This document shows, one piece after another, positions 16,580 through 25,119 of a stretch of 64,000 bases of DNA. Every line of letters begins with the position of its first letter. The stretch's first letter is position 1. The DNA comes from Mycobacterium sp. (GTDB taxonomy: Bacteria; Actinomycetota; Actinomycetes; Mycobacteriales; Mycobacteriaceae): positions 54,458-118,457 of the forward strand of contig JAKFVT010000006.1 in assembly GCA_021732005.1 (NCBI GenBank), written 5' to 3'. The notes under the pieces are model-generated. The model saw only the letters and a program-made list of their open reading frames with translations. It was not told where the DNA came from and ran no database searches. The position numbers and the translations under genes were made by a program.

Positions 16580-17581
16580 ATGGATGTCATGGACATCACC
16601 GGATCGGTCTGGCTCATCACGTGCGCAGTCATCCTCGGGCTGTTCGTGTTCGACTTCTTCGCCCACGTGCGGGTGCCGCACGAACCGACGTTCAAAGAGT
16701 CCGCAATCTGGTCGTCGGTGTACATCGGCCTGGCGGTGGCGTTCGGGTTCGTCGTGTGGTGGCTGTGGGGCGGGACGTTCGCCGGCGAGTACTTCGCCGG
16801 GTACGTCACCGAGAAGGCCCTTTCCGTCGACAACCTGTTCGTGTTCACGGTCATCATGGGTACGTTCGCGGTGCCGCGGGAATTCCAGCAGAAGCTGCTG
16901 CTGATCGGGATCGTGCTGGCGCTGGTGATGCGCGCCGGGTTCATCGCCGTCGGTGCTGCGGCCATCAGCACGTTCAGTTGGGTGTTCTACCTCTTCGGAC
17001 TCTTCCTGGTGCTCACCGCGATCAAGCTGGCGAAGGAGGCCGGTCACGAGAAGGAGGTCGAGGAGAAGCGCGACAGCCGCATCATCGCCCTGGTGCGCCG
17101 TCTCGTCCCGACGACCGACACCTACGACGGCGACAAGTTCCTCACCAAGGTCGACGGTAGCCGCGCCGTCACACCGATGTTGTTGGCGCTGATCGCAATC
17201 GGCTTCACCGACGTGCTGTTCGCTCTCGACTCGATCCCGGCAATCTACGGGCTGACCGAGCAGCCCTACATCGTGTTCACCGCCAACGCGTTCGCCTTGA
17301 TGGGGCTGCGGCAGCTGTACTTCCTGATCGGTGGTCTGCTGGACCGGCTCATCTACCTGTCGTACGGGCTGTCGCTGATCCTGGCGTTCATCGGCGTCAA
17401 GCTCGTGTTGCACGCGCTGCACGAGAACACGCTGCCGTTCATCAACGGCGGCGAGCACGTCAAGGTCCCCGAGATCTCGACGGGCATGTCGATCAGCGTG
17501 ATCGGGGTGGTGCTGCTGGTGACGACGGTGGCGAGCCTGGCGAAGACGCGGGGGCGGAAACCTTCGGTTCCAGCGGAGTGA
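16580..17581 (+). CDS. TerC family integral membrane protein
   Basis: The 333-residue protein has about eight helices. It carries the TerC signature motifs ALSVDNLFVF (residues about 81-90) and GFTDVLFALDSIPA, whose acidic residues are thought to bind metal. TerC/Alx proteins are linked to manganese export and tellurite resistance. The start lies 9 nt after the UspA stop, so it may be co-transcribed with tctCBA-usp; no room is left for a yybP-ykoY riboswitch. A degraded paralogue fragment lies at 10521-10719. Confidence 0.9.
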   Translation: MDVMDITGSVWLITCAVILGLFVFDFFAHVRVPHEPTFKESAIWSSVYIGLAVAFGFVVWWLWGGTFAGEYFAGYVTEKALSVDNLFVFTVIMGTFAVPREFQQKLLLIGIVLALVMRAGFIAVGAAAISTFSWVFYLFGLFLVLTAIKLAKEAGHEKEVEEKRDSRIIALVRRLVPTTDTYDGDKFLTKVDGSRAVTPMLLALIAIGFTDVLFALDSIPAIYGLTEQPYIVFTANAFALMGLRQLYFLIGGLLDRLIYLSYGLSLILAFIGVKLVLHALHENTLPFINGGEHVKVPEISTGMSISVIGVVLLVTTVASLAKTRGRKPSVPAE

Positions 17582-17697
17582 AGTAGGCCGCCGTCATTCG
17601 CGTTCCACTCGCGGCTGTGTGGCGTGGCAGGAATTACCTTCTGTGGAAGGATGTGGGCCTTAATGCGCGAATTGGGCCATGGAACCGGAGCGCATCT

Positions 17698-17703
17698 GAT
17701 ACT
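17698..17703 (+). promoter_or_regulatory. Candidate -10 box of a leaderless gene
   Basis: GATACT ends 6 nt before the ATG at 17710. The same hexamer at the same spacing precedes cysQ (29674). Confidence 0.35.
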
Positions 17704-17709
17704 GAGCGT

Positions 17710-18405
17710 ATGCCGCCGTTCCCGTTAGAACCGCCGCCGACACCTGTGCCGACGCCCGTGCCTCCTCAACCATTTGTCGTTGGCGTTCCACAAGCTCAAC
17801 TCGAGGATTTGCTCTCCCATTTGGATAAACTCGCACCTCACGCAAATTGGCTATCGTCGTGGGCGCCCGCAGCGACTGCAATCGTTGCTCTGATGGCTGC
17901 CGCAATCGCGTATCGAGGGGTCCTAAGACAGGTTCGTGGCTCCGCGAAACTGGCCGAGGAAGAACGAGAGAATAAGGTGCAGAACGGCCGCCGAGCCATT
18001 CGTTTTCGACTGTTGCATAACGCGTCCGATAGAACTCTTGCACTAGAGCGGGACGCCATCGCATTACGGTTCGTGGGAGAAGGCAATATAGCGGAGCGGA
18101 AGGATCATCTTGATCAGCAGTACTTCGAAATGATGCTTCTGAAAGACGACTTCGTGATCAACGAGCTGCCGAAGTCCGCAGAAGCGCTTCAGAAGTTCAT
18201 CTGGCAGATCAACGCGGTCGAAGCGGGCCATGCGACTGCCGACGTCGCCGAAGAGACCCGCACTTCGATGCTCCTAGCCTGCAAGAACGAAATCGAACAG
18301 CCCAGAACCCCTGCCAAGGCTAGCGGGCAGGCGCCGTCGAAGGCGTCTCACCAAAAAGTGTCCGAGGGGGGACTTGAACCCCCACGCCCGTTAATAGGGC
18401 ACTAG
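17710..18405 (+). CDS. Orphan membrane-anchored protein of unknown function running into tRNA-Leu
   Basis: The 231-residue product is not recognised. It starts with a Pro-rich segment, has one hydrophobic helix (WAPAATAIVALMAAAIAYRG, about residues 52-71), and then a charged, helical cytoplasmic part with a likely coiled coil. GC content is clearly below that of the flanking genes, which suggests transfer. The last 16 codons, including the TAG, are the antisense of the tRNA-Leu gene, so the original C terminus was probably lost or recombined at the tRNA. The start was set at 17710 because GATACT lies at leaderless spacing; an in-frame GTG at 17617 is an alternative. Confidence 0.6.
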   Translation: MPPFPLEPPPTPVPTPVPPQPFVVGVPQAQLEDLLSHLDKLAPHANWLSSWAPAATAIVALMAAAIAYRGVLRQVRGSAKLAEEERENKVQNGRRAIRFRLLHNASDRTLALERDAIALRFVGEGNIAERKDHLDQQYFEMMLLKDDFVINELPKSAEALQKFIWQINAVEAGHATADVAEETRTSMLLACKNEIEQPRTPAKASGQAPSKASHQKVSEGGLEPPRPLIGH

Positions 18406-18444
18406 CACCTCAAGCTAGCGCGTCTGCCATTCCGCCACTCGGAC
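18359..18444 (-). tRNA. tRNA-Leu (anticodon GAG)
   Basis: Read on the minus strand, acceptor GTCCGAG pairs with CTCGGAC, the anticodon stem-loop CTAGC-TTGAGGT-GCTAG gives anticodon GAG, a long variable arm is formed by GCCC...GGGC, and the T arm is GGGGGTTCAAGTCCCCC. The discriminator base is A and CCA is not encoded. The length of 86 nt with a long variable arm fits class II leucine tRNA. Confidence 0.96.
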
Positions 18445-18542
18445 CTTCCCCTGAAGACCAGCCCAGGGGCGCTTAAGGCTAACGGATCGGATACCCCAGC
18501 CCCAAATGGGCCCACACGGCCCGGCCTCGCATCGTCGCCGAG

Positions 18543-18590
18543 CGTAACGCCAGGGTGACGTTCGCCGCCGAACCGCGCCCTGGCGTTACG
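18543..18590. terminator. Strong inverted repeat between lipoprotein gene and tRNA-Leu
   Basis: CGTAACGCCAGGG at 18543-18555 and its exact complement CCCTGGCGTTACG at 18578-18590 form 13-bp perfect arms with a 22-nt loop. The element lies 17 nt beyond the stop of the minus-strand lipoprotein gene and about 100 nt upstream of the tRNA. There is no T-run, as is common for mycobacterial terminators. It could equally be a dispersed intergenic repeat. Confidence 0.6.
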
Positions 18591-18607
18591 TTCGGCGCGT
18601 CAGCACC

Positions 18608-19297
18608 TCACGCGCTGGGCAGCCGCCCGGCGATCTGGCCGGCGATCGCGCTGGCTGCCGCCGTCGGCCCGTCCAGGCTGCATGCCTCCACGTCGACCGC
18701 GACGTTGCTGTGCACCGTCAAGGCTCGCTGGCAGGCCCACCGCTGCGGGCTCTGCTGTACCCGCGACACCGCGAGCACATCGCGGTCGGTGCTGGTCTGT
18801 CCCACCGACCACACCTGCGGGGGTCCGATCGGCTGGGCGTAGTTCAGCTCCCGGTTGGAGCACTCCGCCCAGCCGCGCTGGGACGCGGCGAAGAAGTCCG
18901 ACGCCGCCTGCGCACTCGGGAACGACACCACCGCCTGGACGGCGTAGTGCTCCCACGCCGGCGCTGTCGGCGCCTCGCGCAGCACCTGACCGTGTACGGC
19001 GGTCGACCCGCTGCTCGCGTAGACGCCCTGCTGCGCGGCGCCGGCGATGGCCAGGCAGTTCACGTCGGCGAAGTGGGCACTGTCGTTCCACGCTCTGCTC
19101 ACGTCGGTGGTGACGACGACGTCGTCGCTGGCCAGCGCCGCGCCGACATCCGGTGCCGACAGCAGGAGCGCAGGCAGGGCGTCCGGGCTGGTCAGCGGCG
19201 CACGGTCGGCCGGCTGCGCGCTGCCCGCAGTGATAGCCGAGCAGCCGCTGACCGACAGGCACAGCAGCGCCGCGATCGCGGGCAGGCGGGGAGTCAT
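18608..19297 (-). CDS. Lipoprotein with PknH-like extracellular sensor domain
   Basis: This is a 229-residue lipoprotein with signal peptide and lipobox CLSVSGCS, lipidated Cys near residue 19. The mature domain resembles the extracellular sensor domain of mycobacterial PknH and related LpqQ/LpqA lipoproteins. It has four spaced cysteines, in VNCLAI, AECSN, WACQRA and VEACSLD, which form two disulfides in that family, and a TWTV-like stretch represented by QVWSVGQ. It would sit on the outer face of the membrane. Ligand unknown. The gene is divergent from the M20 peptidase gene, with 114 nt between the starts. Confidence 0.85.
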   Translation of the reverse strand: MTPRLPAIAALLCLSVSGCSAITAGSAQPADRAPLTSPDALPALLLSAPDVGAALASDDVVVTTDVSRAWNDSAHFADVNCLAIAGAAQQGVYASSGSTAVHGQVLREAPTAPAWEHYAVQAVVSFPSAQAASDFFAASQRGWAECSNRELNYAQPIGPPQVWSVGQTSTDRDVLAVSRVQQSPQRWACQRALTVHSNVAVDVEACSLDGPTAAASAIAGQIAGRLPSA

Positions 19298-19411
19298 CCG
19301 CTAAATCAAACCCTAAATCGGCGTGTTGCGCGAGTGGTTCTTGGGAAACATGTGGTAGAGGCTGACCTCCGCGCCCCCGGGTGCCCGGCGCCAGTGGTAG
19401 GAAAGGGGACT

Positions 19412-20737
19412 GTGACACAAGCCGTCGACGAGGTGGTTGATCTCGTCAGTTCCCTGATCCGGTTCGACACCTCCAACACCGGCGATTTGGCGACCACCAA
19501 GGGCGAGGCGGAGTGTGCTCTCTGGGTTGCCGAGCAACTCTCCGCCGTCGGCTACACCACCGAGTACGTCGAATCCGGAGCGCCGGGCCGCGGCAACGTG
19601 TTCGCGCGCCTGCCCGGCGCCGACCGCAGCCGCGGCGCATTACTGATCCACGGCCATCTCGACGTAGTGCCCGCCGAGCCCGCGGACTGGAGTGTGCATC
19701 CCTTCTCCGGCGCCGTCGCCGACGGCTACGTGTGGGGCCGCGGCGCGGTCGACATGAAAGACATGTGCGGCATGATGATCGCGGTCGCCAGGCACTTCAA
19801 ACGTGCCGGCATCGTGCCGCCCCGCGATCTGGTGTTCGCGTTCGTCGCCGACGAGGAGCACGGCGGCACCTACGGCGCGCAGTGGTTGGTGGACAACCGG
19901 CCCGAGCTGTTCGAGGGCATCACCGAGGCCATCGGTGAGGTGGGCGGCTTCTCGCTCACGGTGCCGCACAAGGACGGCGGGGAACGCCGGCTCTACCTCA
20001 TCGAGACCGCGGAGAAGGGGCTGTCCTGGATGCGGCTGACCGCCCGCGGCCGCGCCGGGCATGGCTCGATGGTGCACGACGACAACGCCGTCACCGCGGT
20101 CGCCGAGGCTGTCGCCCGTCTGGGGCGGCACCAATTTCCGCTGGTGCTCACCGATTCCGTGCAGCAATTCCTCACCGCGGTCACCGAGGAGACCGGCTAC
20201 AGCTTCGATCTGGAGTCGCCCGATCTGGATGGCACGATCGCCAAACTCGGTGGCATCTCGCGCATCGTCGGCGCGACCCTGCGTGACACCGCCAACCCCA
20301 CCATGCTCAAGGCCGGATACAAGGCCAACGTCATCCCGCAGACGGCCGAGGCGGTCATCGACTGCCGGGTGCTGCCTGGCCGCAAGGAAGCCTTCGAGCG
20401 GGAGATCGACGAGCTGATCGGTCCCGACGTCACCCGCGAGTGGGAGCGGGACCTGCCGTCCTACGAGACGACGTTCGACGGCGACCTGGTCGACGCGATG
20501 AACGACGCGCTGCTGGCCGTCGACCCGGAGGCCCGCACCGTTCCCTACATGCTCTCCGGCGGAACGGACGCGAAAGCCTTTGCCAGACTGGGAATTCGGT
20601 GTTTCGGCTTCATCCCGTTGCGGCTGCCGCCCGAGCTGGACTTCGCGGCACTATTCCACGGCGTCGATGAGCGGGTACCCGTGGACGCGCTGCACTTCGG
20701 CACCCAGGTGCTCGAACACTTCTTGAAGAACTGCTGA
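19412..20737 (+). CDS. M20 family metallopeptidase
   Basis: The 441-residue protein is an M20 zinc amidohydrolase/dipeptidase. Metal ligands appear in order: His82 and Asp84 in HGHLDVVP, the bridging Asp in [10 protein letters not shown], the catalytic Glu-Glu in ADEEHGG, and a late His in [11 protein letters not shown]. The GTG at 19412 is the start because GAAAGGGG lies 4 nt upstream; longer frames overlap the divergent lipoprotein gene. It corresponds in order to M. tuberculosis Rv2141c and lies just ahead of the PEBP gene, as there. Peptide or N-acyl amino acid hydrolysis is expected. Confidence 0.9.
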   Translation: MTQAVDEVVDLVSSLIRFDTSNTGDLATTKGEAECALWVAEQLSAVGYTTEYVESGAPGRGNVFARLPGADRSRGALLIHGHLDVVPAEPADWSVHPFSGAVADGYVWGRGAVDMKDMCGMMIAVARHFKRAGIVPPRDLVFAFVADEEHGGTYGAQWLVDNRPELFEGITEAIGEVGGFSLTVPHKDGGERRLYLIETAEKGLSWMRLTARGRAGHGSMVHDDNAVTAVAEAVARLGRHQFPLVLTDSVQQFLTAVTEETGYSFDLESPDLDGTIAKLGGISRIVGATLRDTANPTMLKAGYKANVIPQTAEAVIDCRVLPGRKEAFEREIDELIGPDVTREWERDLPSYETTFDGDLVDAMNDALLAVDPEARTVPYMLSGGTDAKAFARLGIRCFGFIPLRLPPELDFAALFHGVDERVPVDALHFGTQVLEHFLKNC

Positions 20738-20759
20738 CAACCGAAAGGAAGCCCGTCAC

Positions 20760-21290
20760 ATGGCATTTCCCTACAACCCCTACGAATTCCTGCCCGAGCT
20801 GCCCAGCTTCACCCTCACCAGCGCCGACTTCGCCGACGGTGAGCCGTGGAAGAACGCTCAGGTCAGCGGCATCATGGGCGCCGGCGGTGAGGACGTCTCG
20901 CCGCAGCTGAGCTGGTCGGGATTCCCGGAGGAGACGCGCAGCTTCGCCGTCACCGTCTACGACCCGGACGCCCCGACCGCCTCCGGCTTCTGGCACTGGG
21001 CGGTGGCCAACCTCCCGGCCACCGTCACCGACCTGCCGTCCGGTGTCGGTGATGGTTCGGTGCTGCCCGGTGACGCCCTGACACTGGTGAACGACGCCGG
21101 CATCCGCCGCTTCCTCGGCGCCGCCCCGCCGCAGGGGCACGGCTACCACCGCTACTACGTGGCCGTGCACGCGGTGAAGGTGGAGAAGCTCGAGCTCACC
21201 GAGGACGCCAGCCCGGCCTACCTCGGGTTCAACCTGTTCATGAATTCCATTGCGCGCGCGGTTATTCACGGCACGTACGAGCAGAAGTAA
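20760..21290 (+). CDS. PEBP family (YbhB/YbcL-like) protein
   Basis: The 176-residue protein has both family signatures: [19 protein letters not shown] (the DPDxP and HW anion-binding region) and [14 protein letters not shown] (GxHxR variant). PEBP folds bind phosphate-like ligands. Bacterial roles are mostly undefined; the mycobacterial orthologue by position is Rv2140c. It starts 22 nt after the M20 peptidase stop with GAAAGGAAG upstream and probably shares its transcript. Confidence 0.92.
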   Translation: MAFPYNPYEFLPELPSFTLTSADFADGEPWKNAQVSGIMGAGGEDVSPQLSWSGFPEETRSFAVTVYDPDAPTASGFWHWAVANLPATVTDLPSGVGDGSVLPGDALTLVNDAGIRRFLGAAPPQGHGYHRYYVAVHAVKVEKLELTEDASPAYLGFNLFMNSIARAVIHGTYEQK

Positions 21291-22764
21291 GCTCCGCGCG
21301 GCGCTGGCGGTCGTCGCGCTGGTAGCAGGCTGCAGCACGGCAGTCGAGGGCAAGCCCCAGGCGACGACGCCGGCACTGGGGCCACCGTTGCCGGTGGCGT
21401 GGTCGCCGTGCCGCACGGCCGGCGCCGAGTGTGGTCAGGTCGAGGTGCCCGTCGACTACGCAGAAGCCGGCGGCGACATCGCGCATCTGGCGCTCCTCCG
21501 GTTCCCGGCGACCGGCCAGAAGATCGGTTCGCTGGTCGTCAATCCCGGCGGTCCCGGCGGTTCGGGTGTCGACGCGGCGGTCAAACTGGTGAATTCGCTA
21601 CCGCCGCAGGTACGTCAGCACTTCGACTTCGTCGGATTCGACCCTCGCGGAGTGGGTTCGTCTACTCCAGCGCTGTGGTGTAACTCCGATGCGGACAACG
21701 ATGCGGCTCGCACCGATCCGCAGGTGGACTACAGCCCCTCGGGCATTGCCCACATCGAGGACACCCGCAAACAGTTCGCCCAGCGCTGTGTGGACAAGAT
21801 GGGCACCGGATTCCTGGCCAACGTCGGTACCGTCAACGTCGCCCGAGACCTCGACCGCGTCCGGGTGGCGCTGGGTGACGAGAAGCTGACCTACCTGGGC
21901 TATTCGTACGGCACCGAGATCGGCGCGACCTATGCCGAGGCCTATCCCGACAAGGTGCGCGCGATGGTCCTCGACGGCGCGGTGGACCCCGACGCCGATC
22001 CAATCCAGTCCAGCGTCGATCAGGCCGCGGCGTTCCAGAAGGCATTCAACGATTTCGTCGCAGACTGCGTCAGCGACGGCGGCTGCCCGCTCGGCGCCGA
22101 TCCAGCCAAGGCCGTCGATGTCTACCACGATCTGGTGGACCCGCTGGTCGCTGCGCCCGCGGACACGGATGATCCGAGAGGGCTCGGTTACAGCGACGCG
22201 CAGACCGGAACGATGATGGCGCTGTACTCACCGAAGATGTGGACGACCCTGAGCCGCGGCCTGGCCGAGCTGGCCCAGGGGCGTGGCGACATCCTGCTCA
22301 CGCTGGCCGACGCCTACCTGGGCCGCGACAGCCAAGGCCACTACGCGAATACCAATGACGTTCAGAACGCGGTCAATTGCGTCGACGTACCGCCCAATAC
22401 CGACCGGACCAAGGCCATCGACAAAGACCGGCAGCTGCGGGAGGTGGCGCCGTTCGGCACCTACGGGCAGTTCACCGGCAGCGCGCCCCTCGACGTGTGC
22501 GCGTTCTGGCCGGTGCCGCCGTCCAGCGGCCCGCACCCGGTGTCCGCGCCGGGCCTTCCACCGGTATTGGTGGTCTCCACCACCCGTGATCCGGCAACGC
22601 CCTATCAAGCCGGCGTCGAGCTCGCCAGCCAGCTCGGGGGAGTGCTGCTGACCGTCGACGGCACGCAACACACCGCGGTGTTTCGGGACCAACCCTGCGT
22701 CGACGCCTATGCGGCGGCGTACCTGGTCGACCTCACACTTCCGCCGAAGGATGCTCGGTGCTGA
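21250..22764 (+). CDS. Alpha/beta-hydrolase lipoprotein, tripeptidyl aminopeptidase-like
   Basis: The 504-residue lipoprotein starts with a signal peptide and ALVAGCS lipobox. The hydrolase fold shows the oxyanion strand [11 protein letters not shown], the FDPRGVGSS loop, nucleophile Ser in GYSYGTEIG and catalytic His in DGTQHTAV near the C terminus. The TAP-like C-terminal domain with paired cysteines is as in SlpD/SlpE and the CaeA-type enzymes of mycobacteria. The only usable start before the lipobox is TTG 21250, which lies 41 nt inside the PEBP gene. It should cleave peptides or esters at the cell envelope. Confidence 0.87.
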   Translation: MRARLFTARTSRSKLRAALAVVALVAGCSTAVEGKPQATTPALGPPLPVAWSPCRTAGAECGQVEVPVDYAEAGGDIAHLALLRFPATGQKIGSLVVNPGGPGGSGVDAAVKLVNSLPPQVRQHFDFVGFDPRGVGSSTPALWCNSDADNDAARTDPQVDYSPSGIAHIEDTRKQFAQRCVDKMGTGFLANVGTVNVARDLDRVRVALGDEKLTYLGYSYGTEIGATYAEAYPDKVRAMVLDGAVDPDADPIQSSVDQAAAFQKAFNDFVADCVSDGGCPLGADPAKAVDVYHDLVDPLVAAPADTDDPRGLGYSDAQTGTMMALYSPKMWTTLSRGLAELAQGRGDILLTLADAYLGRDSQGHYANTNDVQNAVNCVDVPPNTDRTKAIDKDRQLREVAPFGTYGQFTGSAPLDVCAFWPVPPSSGPHPVSAPGLPPVLVVSTTRDPATPYQAGVELASQLGGVLLTVDGTQHTAVFRDQPCVDAYAAAYLVDLTLPPKDARC

Positions 22765-23813
22765 CCGTGTGGAACAGACTCCTCGCCATAATGGTTGTCA
22801 CTGCGGTCGTGGCCGGATGTGGTTCCGGCGCAACCACTACGCCGTCGCCCAGCAGTCACACTGCCGCAACCTACGACGCTTACCGCCAGAGCTACACCGT
22901 GCCGTGGGTCGGGTCGCCGGACTTCGCGAACCTGCGAACCACACTCAAGGTCGAAGCGTCGGTCAACGGTGGCCCGGTGTCGCCGTTCACGGTGGACACC
23001 GGGTCGGTGGGCGTGGTGGTTCCGGCCTCGGAGGTGCCGAATATTCCTGCCGACTCGCCACCCGGGAGCCTCACCTACAGCTCCAGTGGGTTGGAGCTGA
23101 CCGGAGTGTGGGTGACGACGTCGGTGTCGTTCCCGCAGGCCGTCGACGCCACCGGTGCCAGCGCGGCGGCGCAGGCCACCATACCGGTGCTGGCGGTGAC
23201 CAGCTCGAAATGCCTTGGCGATGGCGTGAATTCGCGCCGGTGCACGGGGGCGATCCCGCACGTGCTCGGCGTCGGGTTCGGCCGCGGAACCACGGCCCGC
23301 GCCGCGCCCACCCATAACCCGTTCCTGAACCTCACCGCGATGGCGGCGGGGACGATGCGGCGCGGGTACCTCATCGGCCGGGCCGGCCTGTCACTCGGCC
23401 TGACGACGGCCAATGTCACCGGAGCGTGGACCATGCAGCGGCTGGCCAGTGCCGGCACCCCCGCCGAGGGCACGCACAACGACTGGCTGACCCCGACGGG
23501 TGGCTTCCAGTCCGGCTCAGGCCCACTGCATTCCGGCAAGGTGCTGGTCGACACCGGCCTGCTGGACATGATCGTGGAGGCCGACGGTCTGCCGTCGAGT
23601 GGGACGGTACCCGCCGGCACCGCGATGTCGATCGCCGTGGGCGATCTGCACTACAGCTTCGCGGTCGGCGACGGCGGACCGCAGACGCCGACCGACGTGC
23701 ACCACGCGCCCGCCCGGAACGGCACATTCGTGAACACCGGTCTGCGGGCACTGGGCCACTACGACCTGCTCTATGACGCGGACGGCGGATTCTTGGGATT
23801 GCGCCCGGAGTGA
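22758..23813 (+). CDS. Lipoprotein with aspartic-protease-like domain
   Basis: This is a 351-residue lipoprotein with signal peptide and lipobox VVAGCG. The mature part contains two Asp-Thr-Gly motifs: [17 protein letters not shown] at about residues 75-91 and [15 protein letters not shown] at about 262-276. DTGS/DTG pairs are the catalytic signature of pepsin-like aspartic proteases, which are rare in bacteria; the PecA domain of mycobacterial PE_PGRS proteins is a known example. The start GTG at 22758 overlaps the previous gene by 7 nt, which implies coupling. The 3' end overlaps pyrD on the other strand by 43 nt. Protease activity is inferred only from the motifs. Confidence 0.72.
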   Translation: MLTVWNRLLAIMVVTAVVAGCGSGATTTPSPSSHTAATYDAYRQSYTVPWVGSPDFANLRTTLKVEASVNGGPVSPFTVDTGSVGVVVPASEVPNIPADSPPGSLTYSSSGLELTGVWVTTSVSFPQAVDATGASAAAQATIPVLAVTSSKCLGDGVNSRRCTGAIPHVLGVGFGRGTTARAAPTHNPFLNLTAMAAGTMRRGYLIGRAGLSLGLTTANVTGAWTMQRLASAGTPAEGTHNDWLTPTGGFQSGSGPLHSGKVLVDTGLLDMIVEADGLPSSGTVPAGTAMSIAVGDLHYSFAVGDGGPQTPTDVHHAPARNGTFVNTGLRALGHYDLLYDADGGFLGLRPE

Positions 23814-24868
23814 GCCGACCCGACGGCCTCAGCCAGCGATGAGAAGCCGCCGGCGTGCAGTCGGGCGGCGATGCCGTCGTGAATCTCCTTGGCCCACAAG
23901 CCACCGCCGTAGATGAATCCGGTGTAGCCCTGCAGCAGGGACGCTCCGGACGTGATGCGCTCCCAGGCGTCGTCGGCGGTTTCGATGCCCCCCACACTGA
24001 TCAGCACCAGGTCGTTGCCGACCCGGCTGTACAACCGCCGCAGGATCTCCAGGGACCGGCGCGCCACCGGCGGTCCGGAAATGCCGCCCGGCCCCAGCCT
24101 GTCGACACCGGGGGTGCGCAGGCCCGCTCGCGAGATCGTGGTGTTGGTGGCGACGATCCCGGCCAGTCCCAATTCGGCGGCCAGGTCGGCGACCGCGTCG
24201 ACGTCCTCGTCGGACAGGTCCGGCGCGATCTTCACCAGGACGGGCGTCGAGGTCTCGGCCAGCACGGCCGACAGGATCGGGCGCAGCGATTCGACGGCCT
24301 GCAGGTCGCGCAGGCCGGGAGTGTTAGGGGAGCTGACATTGACCACCAGGTAGTCAGCCAGTGGGCCGAGCAGCCGTGCGCTGGCGCGGTAGTCGTCGGC
24401 GGCCAGCTCGGGCGGGGTGACCTTCGACTTGCCGATGTTGACCCCGATCGGCGAGTCGGGGCGGTAGCGGGCCAGCTGCAGCGCCAGCTGTCCGGCGCCG
24501 TGGTTGTTGAAGCCCATCCGGTTGAGCAAGGCGCGGTCCTCGGGGAGGCGGAACAGCCGCGGCAGCGGGTTGCCCGGCTGCGGCTGCGCGGTCACCGTGC
24601 CGACCTCGGCGTAGCCGAATCCCAGTGCGTCCCAGGTCTTCAAGCCGAGGCCGTCCTTGTCGAACCCGGCGGCCAAGCCCATCGGGCCGGGGAACCGCAC
24701 CCCGAAGACGGTGCTGGCCAGCACCGGATCGCGGGGTGCGAGCCGGCGGCGCAACGGTTCGCGGGTGGCGTTGGTGGCCGTCGCGGCGCGCAGCGAGCCG
24801 AACACGAACGTGTGAATGCGTTCGGCCGGCACCAGGAAGAATGCCCGCCGCAGCGCGTCGTACATCAC
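23771..24868 (-). CDS. pyrD: Dihydroorotate dehydrogenase (quinone)
   Basis: This is a 365-residue class 2 enzyme of pyrimidine synthesis that oxidises dihydroorotate and passes electrons to the quinone pool through FMN. Class 2 features are the N-terminal amphipathic helix ([15 protein letters not shown]), NRMGFNNHG, the catalytic Ser loop [12 protein letters not shown], and FMN-phosphate binding glycine motifs ISVGGIE and [10 protein letters not shown]. It overlaps the downstream end of the convergent aspartic-protease-like gene. The start overlaps the stop of the small DUF5703 gene as ATGA. Confidence 0.95.
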   Translation of the reverse strand: MMYDALRRAFFLVPAERIHTFVFGSLRAATATNATREPLRRRLAPRDPVLASTVFGVRFPGPMGLAAGFDKDGLGLKTWDALGFGYAEVGTVTAQPQPGNPLPRLFRLPEDRALLNRMGFNNHGAGQLALQLARYRPDSPIGVNIGKSKVTPPELAADDYRASARLLGPLADYLVVNVSSPNTPGLRDLQAVESLRPILSAVLAETSTPVLVKIAPDLSDEDVDAVADLAAELGLAGIVATNTTISRAGLRTPGVDRLGPGGISGPPVARRSLEILRRLYSRVGNDLVLISVGGIETADDAWERITSGASLLQGYTGFIYGGGLWAKEIHDGIAARLHAGGFSSLAEAVGSAHSGRNPKNPPSAS

Positions 24869-25119
24869 AGCTCGGGTTGATCGGTGGTGTCGCCGTTGAT
24901 TCGAGACTTCTTGCGTCGCAAGAGGACTCGACGGCTGCCGTCGGTGTAGAGGCGCACCCGGGTCAATTCCCAGCCCCGGTACTCGGCTTCGATGGACAGT
25001 CGGGTCGACGCGCTGATGCGGGTGACGTCAGGCGGCAACCGAAGCGGGATCCACTCGTAGTCATCGGAGAGTTCGACTTCCCAACTCGCCGGCATCCGGC
25101 CGCGGTACGCCGCGCTCAC
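24865..25119 (-). CDS. Small conserved actinobacterial protein (DUF5703-like)
   Basis: This 84-residue protein contains the core [18 protein letters not shown], then [20 protein letters not shown] and a basic tail [10 protein letters not shown]. The pattern matches small actinobacterial proteins grouped as DUF5703, of unknown function. It overlaps pyrD by 4 nt on one side and the LppL-like gene by 4 nt on the other, so it is part of a three-gene minus-strand operon. A start at the internal Met of MPASWEVE, 24 nt downstream, is possible. Confidence 0.75.
   Translation of the reverse strand: MSAAYRGRMPASWEVELSDDYEWIPLRLPPDVTRISASTRLSIEAEYRGWELTRVRLYTDGSRRVLLRRKKSRINGDTTDQPEL

Noticed and set aside
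17660..18064. Minus-strand 134-residue frame opposite the orphan gene
   Set aside because: It is longer than usual for a shadow because local GC is low, but it has no start signals or recognisable features. The plus strand has the membrane helix, coiled coil and promoter box.
18710..19411. N-terminal extension of the M20 peptidase
   Set aside because: The extended frame is antisense to the lipoprotein gene. The GTG at 19412 has a strong ribosome-binding site and gives the normal family start.
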